A model generated the notes under the pieces. It saw only the letters and a program-made list of their open reading frames with translations. It searched no databases and was not told the DNA's origin. From the NCBI GenBank assembly GCA_029959555.1, contig JASCPI010000035.1, positions 1 to 52,311 on the forward strand: a DNA stretch of 52,311 bases, written 5' to 3'. Positions 10,315 to 18,115 of this stretch are shown here, piece after piece. The stretch is from Lysobacteraceae bacterium PS02065. Lineage in GTDB: Bacteria > Pseudomonadota > Gammaproteobacteria > Xanthomonadales > Rhodanobacteraceae. The stretch's first letter is position 1. Every line of letters begins with the position of its first letter. The translations under genes and the position numbers were made by a program.

Positions 10315-10392
10315 CGGGCTCTCGCGGTGCGGCGTTGGCCCGCCCGATGATCGCAGACGATGGCGCCGCGGGCGCGCGCCTGCGACGGAAGT

Positions 10393-11646
10393 CTAGGCCC
10401 TGCCGCGCAGCGCCGTGCGCAGCAGCGGTGCGAAGCCGCGCGGATCGCAGCGCCGCAGCGTGACCTGCGGGGTCGCGTGCCAATCCGCGGCGGCCTGGAT
10501 CGCCGCGGCGACATCGGTCGCCAGCGCTGCGTCGGGCTCGATGCCCGGCTCGAGAAACAGCCGCTTGACCTCGAACACGCCGTCGCTGCGATGCGCCTTC
10601 GCGTCGAGGCGACCGACCAGCTCGCCGCGGCGCAGGATCGGCAGCACGAAGTAGCCGAAGCGACGTTTCGGCTCGGGCACGTAGCACTCGAGCGTGTAGT
10701 CGAAGCCGAACATCGTGCGCGCACGCTCGCGGTCCCACACGACCGGATCGAACGGCGACAACAGTGTCGTGTGGGTCGCACGCAGGCGTCCCGCGCGCGC
10801 GGCGTCGAGCAGCGTCGCGTGGTCGCGGTGCACGTAGCCGGGCGCCTCCCAACCCTCGACCGCGACGCGCACGAGCTCGCCCGAAGCGACCAGCGGCGCG
10901 AGGTCGGCATCGCGCACGCGCGGCGTCGTGCGGTGCATGTCGGCGATCCAGCGCGCCTGGGTGACGCCGAGCGCGCGCACCGCATCGAGCACGAGCGTGC
11001 GCGCGACGTCACCGTCGAAAGCCACCGCCGGCGGATGCCGCGCGAGCACGCGTTCGCTGATGTCGTAGACGCGCTGGAAGCGCTCGCGCCGCGCGACCAT
11101 GAGCTCGCCGAGCGCGAACAGCGCCTCGAGCCAGCGCTTCTCGTCCTTCCAGCCCCACCACGCCGAGGCGCCGCGCGGGCGCGCCGATTCGAAGTCCGCG
11201 GCACGCACCGCGCCGTGCTCGCGAATGCGCACCAGCAGCGCCGCGAGCGCGTCGGCGTGCGCGGCCTGCGTCCGCAGCGCGTTGCGGTACGACCAATGGC
11301 CTTCGCGCCCGCCACGCGCGAGATGGGCGCGATGCAGCGCGTGGTCGCGCGACGACGCGAAGCAGGCCTCGTGCGCCCACACCTCGAAGATCGCGCCGCG
11401 CTCGAGCAGGCCGTCGAGCCATTCTGGACGGTAATCGCCGAGGCGCGAGAACAGCACGAGGTAGGGACTGCGTGCGACGACGTGGATCGTGTCGATCTGC
11501 AGCAGGCGCATGCGCTCGATCGCGGCGATCACGTCGGCCTCGCGCGCCTTCGCACGCGGCTTGGCGAGCAGGCCTTGTGCAGCGAGGTGCAGGCGCCGCG
11601 CCTGGGTCGCACGCAGCACGGGGAGATCGGCGTCGGTCGAGGTCAT
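10393..11646 (-). CDS. YcaQ/AlkX-like winged-helix DNA glycosylase
   Basis: This 417-residue protein belongs to the HTH_42 family (AlkZ, YcaQ/AlkX), glycosylases that unhook interstrand crosslinks and alkylated bases. The catalytic motif of this family is QxQ or QxD; here Q50-I-D52 occurs in RLLQIDTIHVVARSPYLVLF, the QxD form of the AlkX branch. FEVWAHEACF and AWWGWKDEKRWLEALFALGE follow, then LLSPFDPVVWDRERA, all family-typical. The E. coli enzyme acts on nitrogen-mustard crosslinks; activity here is inferred. It is flanked by unrelated genes. Confidence 0.9.
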   Translation of the reverse strand: MTSTDADLPVLRATQARRLHLAAQGLLAKPRAKAREADVIAAIERMRLLQIDTIHVVARSPYLVLFSRLGDYRPEWLDGLLERGAIFEVWAHEACFASSRDHALHRAHLARGGREGHWSYRNALRTQAAHADALAALLVRIREHGAVRAADFESARPRGASAWWGWKDEKRWLEALFALGELMVARRERFQRVYDISERVLARHPPAVAFDGDVARTLVLDAVRALGVTQARWIADMHRTTPRVRDADLAPLVASGELVRVAVEGWEAPGYVHRDHATLLDAARAGRLRATHTTLLSPFDPVVWDRERARTMFGFDYTLECYVPEPKRRFGYFVLPILRRGELVGRLDAKAHRSDGVFEVKRLFLEPGIEPDAALATDVAAAIQAAADWHATPQVTLRRCDPRGFAPLLRTALRGRA

Positions 11647-11673
11647 CCGCGCATCATGCGCAGCGCCTGCGGT

Positions 11674-12882
11674 TCACGGCAACGGCGGATCGAAGCCGTC
11701 GCGGAACACGAGGTCGTCGAGTTCGGCCGCGCCGATGTCGCAGCGGCTCGCCTGCGGACGCGCGATGCCGCGTGCGTCGACGGGCTCGCAGGCGCCGGGC
11801 TCGCCCATCGCGGCGGGACTGCCACGTTCGACGGCCGGACTCGTCACCAGCGGCAGGAACACCTCGACCGTGCCGCCGTACACCGCGAACGGCTGCAGGC
11901 GCGGATTGATCGGCGCAGCCGGCGTGCCGGTCTGGTCGCTCGCCTGCGGCGCCAGCGTGCACGCCTCGCCGAGCGTGCCGACGAGGTTGTAGCCTGCCGA
12001 TGCGAGCGCGCCTGCGACGCCGGTTGCGCAATCGGGATTCACCGTCGACGCGCCGCCGAGGCTGAGATCGAGGTTGCGCGCGATCAGCGTGTTCGACAGC
12101 GTGACCGTGCCGTTCGCCTCGAGTGCGCCGTCGCCGGTGTCGTCCGAATCGCTGTCGGCGATGTTCTGGCTCATCGTCACGTTGTTGAGCACGGCGTCGC
12201 CGTCGAGCGCCGCGGCCGATCCGGACTGGCTGCTCGTGTTGCCGTCGAACGTGACGTTGCGCAGCTCGACCGACGATCCCGCCGCCGACCACAGCGCGCC
12301 ACCGCGCGTGGCGCTGTTCGCGTGGAACGCCGCCGCGGACACCGACAGCGCGCCCTGCACCGCGATCGCGCCGCCTTGCGTCGCGGCATTGTTGACGATC
12401 GACACGGCTTCGACGCGCAGGCCCGCGCCGCTGCCGACGAGGATCGCGCCACCGAGTGCGGCTTCGCCGTTGCGCAGCGTCACGCCGGCGATGCGCACCT
12501 CGACCGGCACGGCGGGAATACCCTGGCGCACGTCGAACAGGCGGTCGGCGCGGTCGCCGCGGATGCGCGTGACGTCGGCACCGGCGCCCTGCAGCTGCAG
12601 GCTGCTGCGGATGTCGAGATCGCCCGTGAGGTTGCCGTCCTCGTCCGCACCGGCGCGCGTGAGGCGGTACTCGCCGGCCGGCAACGCGATGATGTCGGCG
12701 CCACTGCCCGCCGGGCAGCCGTTGAACGCGGCGTCGGTATTGGCCGCCGTGATCGCCTCGCGCAGGCTGCACTGCGCATCGGCCGCGACCGAGTCGTTGG
12801 TCGTCGTGACCGTGATCGTCGCCGCCTGCGCGGACCCGGCCAGCACGGCCGCCACCACGCCTTTCCACATCACGCCACGCAT
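11674..12882 (-). CDS. exported CSLREA/parallel beta-helix surface protein
   Basis: This 402-residue protein has a signal peptide (MRGVMWKGVVAAVLAGSAQA) followed by CSLREAITAANT, the CSLREA hallmark of polymorphic outer-membrane-like beta-helix proteins. The middle is a run of short strand repeats (GGAILVG, NNAATQGGAIAV, NTLIAR). CDIGAAE is the usual C-terminal closure. The last residues VFRDGFDPPLP resemble a short tail seen in Xanthomonadales secreted proteins. The start at 12882 is supported by GGGAGGGG six to ten bases upstream; two earlier in-frame ATGs lack such a site. It is probably a cell-surface or secreted protein; function unknown. Confidence 0.85.
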   Translation of the reverse strand: MRGVMWKGVVAAVLAGSAQAATITVTTTNDSVAADAQCSLREAITAANTDAAFNGCPAGSGADIIALPAGEYRLTRAGADEDGNLTGDLDIRSSLQLQGAGADVTRIRGDRADRLFDVRQGIPAVPVEVRIAGVTLRNGEAALGGAILVGSGAGLRVEAVSIVNNAATQGGAIAVQGALSVSAAAFHANSATRGGALWSAAGSSVELRNVTFDGNTSSQSGSAAALDGDAVLNNVTMSQNIADSDSDDTGDGALEANGTVTLSNTLIARNLDLSLGGASTVNPDCATGVAGALASAGYNLVGTLGEACTLAPQASDQTGTPAAPINPRLQPFAVYGGTVEVFLPLVTSPAVERGSPAAMGEPGACEPVDARGIARPQASRCDIGAAELDDLVFRDGFDPPLP

Positions 12883-13052
12883 GCCGACCCCTCCCGTCGT
12901 CGAGCGCATGCTTGGGCCGCCGAGGCTCGACGTCAAGTGCACGAAGGTCCAGCGCGCGCGGCCGGTCGCACCGCGGGCGCCGTGCGATAATAGTCCGGTT
13001 CCCGCCGGCGCTTCGGCGTCGGTGCTCGACTGCATCCACGGAGGTTTTCGTC

Positions 13053-14225
13053 ATGTCCGATATCGTCATCGTCGGCGCCAAGCGCACCGCGATCGGTTCC
13101 ATGCTCGGCCAGTTCACGGGCGTGCCGACGCCCACGCTCGGCGCCGCCGCGATCAAGGCCGCGCTCGACCAGTCCGGCATCGCCGCCGACGCCGTGTCCG
13201 AGGTGATCATGGGCTGCGTGCTGCCGGCCAACCTCGGCCAGGCGCCCGCGCGCCAGGCCGCGCTCGCTGCGGGCCTGCCGACCGGCACCGGCTGCACGAC
13301 GATCAACAAGGTCTGCGGCTCCGGCATGAAGGCGATCATGCTCGGCCACGACCTCATCAAGGCCGGCTCGGCCGATGTCGTCGTCGCCGGCGGCATGGAG
13401 TCGATGACCAACGCGCCGCACATGGTCTCGGCACGCCCGGGCCTGCGCTACGGCGACGCCAAGCTCGTCGACCACATGGCGTGGGACGGCCTGACCAACC
13501 CGTACGACGGCCAGTCGATGGGCGTGTTCGCCGAAGCCACGGCCGACAAGTACGGTTTCACGCGCGAGGAGCAGGACGCCTACACGATCGAGTCGGTGCG
13601 CCGCGCGCAGGCCGCGATCGCCTCGGGCGCGTTCGCCGACGAGATCGTTCCGGTCAAGGTCGCCACGCGCAAGGGCGAGGTCGAATTCGCGACCGACGAG
13701 CAGCCCGGCAAGTCCGACATCGCCAAGATCCCGACCCTCAAGGGCGCGTTCCGCAAGGACGGCACGGTCACCGCGGCGAGCTCGTCGAGCATCTCCGACG
13801 GCGCCGCCGCCGCGATCATCACCAGCGCCGACCATGCGAAGAAGCTCGGCGTCACGCCGATCGCGCGCATCGTCGCGCACGCCACGCACGCGCAGGAGCC
13901 GCAGTGGTTCACGACCGCACCGGTCAGCGCGATCCGCAACGTGCTCGACAAGGCCGGCTGGAAGGTCGAGGACGTCGACCTGTTCGAGGTCAACGAGGCG
14001 TTCTCGGTCGTCGCGATGGCGCCGATCAAGGATCTCGGCATCCCGCACGAGAAGATCAACGTCAACGGCGGCGCGACCGCGCTCGGCCACCCGATCGGCG
14101 CCTCGGGCGCGCGCCTCGTCGTGACGCTGCTGCACGCGCTCAAGGCACGCGGCGGCAAGCGCGGCGTCGCCTCGCTGTGCATCGGCGGCGGCGAAGCCAC
14201 CGCGATCGCGATCGAGCTGGTCTGA
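13053..14225 (+). CDS. atoB: acetyl-CoA C-acetyltransferase (thiolase)
   Basis: This 390-residue thiolase reversibly condenses or splits acetoacetyl-CoA and acetyl-CoA. Catalytic Cys88 lies in INKVCGSGMKA, His346 in ATALGHPIGASGAR, Cys376 in LCIGGGEA, and NEAF is present. GGAG ends 9 bases before ATG. The -10-like GATAAT at 12986-12991 suggests a promoter, but the -35 is weak. The gene is followed by two hairpins. With MCC-beta downstream, it fits the end of leucine/acetoacetate catabolism, though PHB or ketone roles are equally possible. Confidence 0.93.
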   Translation: MSDIVIVGAKRTAIGSMLGQFTGVPTPTLGAAAIKAALDQSGIAADAVSEVIMGCVLPANLGQAPARQAALAAGLPTGTGCTTINKVCGSGMKAIMLGHDLIKAGSADVVVAGGMESMTNAPHMVSARPGLRYGDAKLVDHMAWDGLTNPYDGQSMGVFAEATADKYGFTREEQDAYTIESVRRAQAAIASGAFADEIVPVKVATRKGEVEFATDEQPGKSDIAKIPTLKGAFRKDGTVTAASSSSISDGAAAAIITSADHAKKLGVTPIARIVAHATHAQEPQWFTTAPVSAIRNVLDKAGWKVEDVDLFEVNEAFSVVAMAPIKDLGIPHEKINVNGGATALGHPIGASGARLVVTLLHALKARGGKRGVASLCIGGGEATAIAIELV

Positions 14226-14235
14226 TCGACCTTCC

Positions 14236-14256
14236 GGGGCGGCGCCATGCCGCCCC
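14236..14256 (+). terminator. GC-rich hairpin after thiolase
   Basis: An 8-bp perfect stem GGGGCGGC/GCCGCCCC with loop GCCAT begins 11 bases after the thiolase stop. There is no long T tract, so the following repeat may provide the real stop signal. Confidence 0.5.
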
Positions 14257-14264
14257 TTGGTGAA

Positions 14265-14345
14265 ATGGGGTCAGGTTCATTTGCCGAGCGCGTCGCCTTA
14301 TACGCGTGGCGCTTCAAGGCAAATGAACCTGACCCCATGTTTTTT
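14265..14345 (+). repeat. 21-bp perfect inverted repeat, REP/MITE-like, plus T tract
   Basis: ATGGGGTCAGGTTCATTTGCC at 14265-14285 is repeated as its exact reverse complement at 14318-14338. Inner bases extend the hairpin (AGCGC with GCGCT) and TTTTTT follows at 14340-14345, so transcribed rightward it would form a very stable hairpin and terminator. A 19-nt half copy with two mismatches lies at 32494-32512. The GGGGTCAGGTTCAT core is reminiscent of REP/RAYT-linked elements of Xanthomonadales, but that origin is unverified. Confidence 0.8.
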
Positions 14346-14496
14346 GCGCCCCTGGCATTGCCCACCATCGGCGTCGCTCCACGCCCCCTTCCCCGCACCC
14401 GCGCCGCCGGTTCAGAATCGCAATCTGAACGGGATGGCCACGGCGGCCGGCCATCCTGCCCGCCCTGCGCGCCGCCGACCATCGAAGGGGACCACC

Positions 14497-14979
14497 ATGC
14501 TCATCCGTACCGCGCTCGCCGCTGCGCTCACGCTCGCCCTCGCCGCCTGCGGCGACGACGCCAACAAGCAGGCCCGCGAGGCCGCCGAATCCGCGCAGAA
14601 GACCGCCCAGGACGCCGCCGCAGCGACCCAGAAGGCTGCGCAGGAGGCCGCCGATGCCGCCAAGGTCGCGGCCGAAGCGACCAAGGAAGCGGTCGGTGAC
14701 GCGGCCGACGAGACGCGCAAGGCCGCCGACCACGCCAGCACCGCCGCCGTCGATGCTGCCGAGACCGCCAAGGTGAAGGCCGGCGAAGCCGTCGACGCCA
14801 CCAAGGAAGCCGCGCAGGCGACCGGCGAAGCGATCAAGGAAGGCGCCAAGGAAGCATGGGAAGCGAGCAAGGCCGCCGGCCGCGAAGTGAAGGAAGGTGC
14901 CAAGGAGGTCGGCCACGAGATCAAGGAAACCGCGAAGGACGCCAAGGAAGCGGCCGACAAGGAACTCAAGAAGGATTGA
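14497..14979 (+). CDS. alanine/lysine-rich LEA-like lipoprotein
   Basis: This 160-residue protein starts MLIRTALAAALTLALAACGD, with the lipobox LAAC, so it is a predicted outer-membrane or periplasmic lipoprotein. The whole mature part is one long amphipathic helix made of A/K/E/T/D repeats such as TKEAVGDAADETRKAADHAS and AKDAKEAADKELKKD, resembling group-3 LEA proteins and coiled coils. Such proteins often act in desiccation, osmotic or envelope stress, an inference from composition only. The start at 14497 is the first ATG giving a signal peptide; upstream sequence is the repeat. A 13-bp hairpin follows 7 bases after the stop. Confidence 0.8.
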   Translation: MLIRTALAAALTLALAACGDDANKQAREAAESAQKTAQDAAAATQKAAQEAADAAKVAAEATKEAVGDAADETRKAADHASTAAVDAAETAKVKAGEAVDATKEAAQATGEAIKEGAKEAWEASKAAGREVKEGAKEVGHEIKETAKDAKEAADKELKKD

Positions 14980-14985
14980 TCGTCC

Positions 14986-15016
14986 GCGAGCCGGCCGCCT
15001 CGCGCGGCCGGCTCGC
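14986..15016 (+). terminator. 13-bp hairpin after LEA-like lipoprotein
   Basis: A perfect 13-bp stem GCGAGCCGGCCGC/GCGGCCGGCTCGC with a 5-base loop lies 7 bases after the lipoprotein stop. No T tract follows, so it may be a processing or bidirectional terminator structure. Confidence 0.6.
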
Positions 15017-15145
15017 CTCGTTCCACGCTCGCGAACACGCTGCAGCGCAGCGATTCCGCGCACCACGCACGCCGCAGCCACGCAAGTCTGGCCAGCCATC
15101 GGACGCTGTGCTCAGATGCACGGCTCCACGGTCCAGGGTGCGACG

Positions 15146-16753
15146 ATGACGGCGATCACCAGCAACATCGACCCGCGCGATCCGGCTTTCCAGGCCAACG
15201 CCGCGCAGCTGCGCACGGCGGTCGAGGATCTCGATGCACAGATGGCCCGTGTCGCCCTCGGCGGCGGCGAGAAGGCCCGCGCGAAACACACCGAGCGCGG
15301 CAAGCTGCTGCCGCGCGAACGCATCCGTGCGCTGCTCGATCCGGGCTCGCCGTTCCTCGAACTCTCCCCGCTCGCCGCGCACGGCCTCTACGACGACGCC
15401 GCGCCGTGCGCGGGTCTCGTCACCGGCATCGGTCGCGTGCACGGCCAGGAAGTGCTCGTCGTCGCCAACGACGCGACCGTCAAGGGCGGCACCTACTTCC
15501 CGATGACGGTCAAGAAGCACCTGCGCGCGCAGGAGATCGCGCTCGAGAACCGCCTGCCCTGCGTCTACCTCGTCGATTCGGGCGGCGCGTTCCTGCCGCT
15601 GCAGGACGAAGTGTTCCCGGACAAGGAGCACTTCGGCCGCATCTTCTACAACCAGGCGCGCATGAGCTCGCTCGGCATCGCGCAGATCGCCGTCGTGATG
15701 GGCTCGTGTACGGCCGGTGGCGCCTACGTGCCCGCGATGAGCGACGAGACCATCATCGTGCGCGAACAGGGCACGATCTTCCTCGGCGGGCCGCCACTGG
15801 TGAAGGCCGCGACCGGCGAAGTCGTCGATGCCGAATCGCTCGGCGGTGCCGACGTGCACACCTCGGTGTCGGGCGTGGCCGACCACTTCGCCGAGGACGA
15901 TGCCCACGCGCTCGCGATCGCACGCGACGTCGTGAGCAACCTCAACCGCGTCAAGCGCATGCCGCTCGCACTGGCCACGCCGCGCGAGCCGCTGTACCCG
16001 GCCAGCGACCTCTACGGCATCGTGCCGCGCGACACGCGCATGCCGTTCGACATCCGCGAGATCATCGCGCGCATCGTCGACGGCTCGGATTTCGACGAGT
16101 TCAAGGCGCGCTACGCGAAGACGCTCGTGACCGGCTTCGCGCACATCCACGGCTACCCGGTCGGCATCGTCGCCAACAACGGCATCCTGTTCGCCGAATC
16201 CGCGCTCAAGGGCGCGCACTTCATCGAGCTGTGCAACCAGCGCGACATCCCGCTCGTGTTCCTGCAGAACATCACGGGCTTCATGGTCGGCCGCAAGTAC
16301 GAGAACGCCGGCATCGCCAAGGACGGCGCCAAGATGGTCACCGCGGTCGCGTGCTCGCACGTGCCCAAGTTCACCGTGGTCACGGGCGGCAGCTTCGGCG
16401 CCGGCAACTACGCGATGTGCGGCCGCGCCTACGGCGCGCGCTTCCTGTGGATGTGGCCGAACGCGCGCATCAGCGTGATGGGCGGAGAGCAGGCCGCGAG
16501 CGTGCTCGCGACCGTGCGCCGCGACGGCCTTGAGACCTCGGGAAAGACCTGGAGCACCGATGAGGAGAACGCGTTCAAGGCGCCGATCCGCGACCAGTAC
16601 GAGGCGCAAGGCCATCCGTACTACGCGAGCGCACGCCTGTGGGACGACGGCGTCATCGATCCCGCCGACACGCGCCGCGTGCTCGGCCTCGGCATCTCGG
16701 CCGCGCTCAACGCGCCGATCGAGCGCGGACGCTTCGGCGTGTTCCGCATGTGA
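15146..16753 (+). CDS. liuB: methylcrotonyl-CoA carboxylase beta subunit
   Basis: This 535-residue carboxyltransferase subunit of 3-methylcrotonyl-CoA carboxylase (leucine catabolism) carries the family run VKKHLRAQEIALENRLP, DSGGAFLPLQDEVFPDKEHF, SCTAGGAYVPAMSDE and GGSFGAGNYAMCGRAYGARF. The biotin-carrying alpha subunit (liuD) is not in this window, nor are liuA, liuC or liuE, so this is an orphan relative to the usual cluster. The start at 15146 fits the family; an alternative ATG at 15116 would add ten residues. No clear Shine-Dalgarno sequence is visible. Confidence 0.92.
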   Translation: MTAITSNIDPRDPAFQANAAQLRTAVEDLDAQMARVALGGGEKARAKHTERGKLLPRERIRALLDPGSPFLELSPLAAHGLYDDAAPCAGLVTGIGRVHGQEVLVVANDATVKGGTYFPMTVKKHLRAQEIALENRLPCVYLVDSGGAFLPLQDEVFPDKEHFGRIFYNQARMSSLGIAQIAVVMGSCTAGGAYVPAMSDETIIVREQGTIFLGGPPLVKAATGEVVDAESLGGADVHTSVSGVADHFAEDDAHALAIARDVVSNLNRVKRMPLALATPREPLYPASDLYGIVPRDTRMPFDIREIIARIVDGSDFDEFKARYAKTLVTGFAHIHGYPVGIVANNGILFAESALKGAHFIELCNQRDIPLVFLQNITGFMVGRKYENAGIAKDGAKMVTAVACSHVPKFTVVTGGSFGAGNYAMCGRAYGARFLWMWPNARISVMGGEQAASVLATVRRDGLETSGKTWSTDEENAFKAPIRDQYEAQGHPYYASARLWDDGVIDPADTRRVLGLGISAALNAPIERGRFGVFRM

Positions 16754-16877
16754 GGCGTCTGGCGTCGCGCGAGCACCGCGGCCACGATGCTCGCGCACAA
16801 ACTGCGCCGCAGCTGCCGCGCCACCGCATCGAGATCTCCGCTCGCCTCCGCCTTCCCCGCCGCCCGATGACGACCCG

Positions 16878-17873
16878 ATGACCTCCACCCGCCGCCCGAT
16901 CACGTCACCGCGCATGCGTACACCTCTTGCGGCATGCGCCCTCGCCTGCGCCGTGCTCGCACCCACCGCGCACGCGCAATGGCTGCAGGCGCGCGACCAG
17001 AATCCGTTCGCGCTCGCGACCGGCCTGCCGCTGCCGCCGGCCGCGCCTTCGGCAGGCTGGCAGCTCGATGCGACGTTCCACGTCGCCAACACCGAGCTCG
17101 CGCAGCAACGCGGCGACAGCGCGCTCGTGTTCGATGCGGAAGCCCGCGAGACGCGCGTCGCGTTCACGCGCGCGTTCGACGAGCGCTGGAGCCTGCGCGT
17201 GTCGCTCGGGCACGTCGCGATCGGCGACGGCGTGTTCGATGGCGCAATCTCGGATTTCCACCGCGCGTTCGGCTTCGACAACGGTGATCGCGACCGCCTC
17301 GGCACGCAGGCGCCGTTCGTCGAGGTACGCGATGGCGACCGTGTGCTGCGCACGCTCACGCGCGGCCGCTCGGGCGCCGGCCCGACCCTCGTCGACCTGA
17401 CGCGACGCTGGGATCTCGGCGAGACGACGGTCGGCATTACGCTCGGCACCAAGCTCGCCAGCGGCAGCCGCGCCGGACTCGCCGACAGCGGCAGCCACGA
17501 CGTCTCCGCCAGCGGTTTCGTCGAGCACGCGCTCGGCGAACGCTGGACCGTCGCCGCACGCGCCGGCGTGCTCTACCAGTCCGACAACACGCTGCTCAAG
17601 GACCGTGCCCGCGAGGTCGTGCCGTTCGCGGGTGCTTCGATCGGCTACCGCCTCGGCGAGCGCTGGCGCGCGATCGTCCAGGCCGACGCCCACGCCGAGC
17701 TCTACCGCGACCTGCCCGGCCTGTTCGGCGCCGCCAACCTGCTCAGCTTCGGCCTCTCGCGCCAAAGCGACCGCCACGGCACGTTCTTCATGACGCTCGC
17801 CGAGGACGTGCCGCGCCTGCGCACGACCGACGTCGTGCTGCAGCTCGGCTGGCGCCTGCACGGCGGCCGCTGA
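16878..17873 (+). CDS. exported DUF3187-type outer membrane protein
   Basis: A protein of about 331 residues with a signal peptide ending ...APTAHAQ and a mature part of alternating hydrophobic strands (LRVSLGHVAIGDGVFDGAI, TVGITLGTKLASGSRAG, ERWTVAARAGVLYQSDN) typical of outer-membrane beta barrels. The opening DQNPFALATGLPLPP matches the DUF3187 family, which I assign from memory of that pattern. The start is uncertain: ATG at 16878 gives a 12-residue longer N-terminus than ATG at 16914, and neither has a good ribosome binding site. Function unknown. Confidence 0.75.
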   Translation: MTSTRRPITSPRMRTPLAACALACAVLAPTAHAQWLQARDQNPFALATGLPLPPAAPSAGWQLDATFHVANTELAQQRGDSALVFDAEARETRVAFTRAFDERWSLRVSLGHVAIGDGVFDGAISDFHRAFGFDNGDRDRLGTQAPFVEVRDGDRVLRTLTRGRSGAGPTLVDLTRRWDLGETTVGITLGTKLASGSRAGLADSGSHDVSASGFVEHALGERWTVAARAGVLYQSDNTLLKDRAREVVPFAGASIGYRLGERWRAIVQADAHAELYRDLPGLFGAANLLSFGLSRQSDRHGTFFMTLAEDVPRLRTTDVVLQLGWRLHGGR

Positions 17874-17931
17874 CACGGGCATCGGCTCGGATTCGCACGG
17901 GCGATGTGGGACAATCCCGCCACGCTCGCAT

Positions 17932-18008
<77 letters not shown>

Positions 18009-18115
18009 TGCCGCATGCCGCCCTCGCCACGTGCGCTAGAATGGGCGGTTTCCGCGCCGCCCCGATGCCCCATCCGCATCCGCCCGGCGCCTCCCACCGA
18101 ACCTGGAGTCCCCGC

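Noticed and set aside
10360..12990. Long plus-strand frame opposite the glycosylase and beta-helix genes
   Set aside because: Antisense to two supported genes; no recognisable domain.
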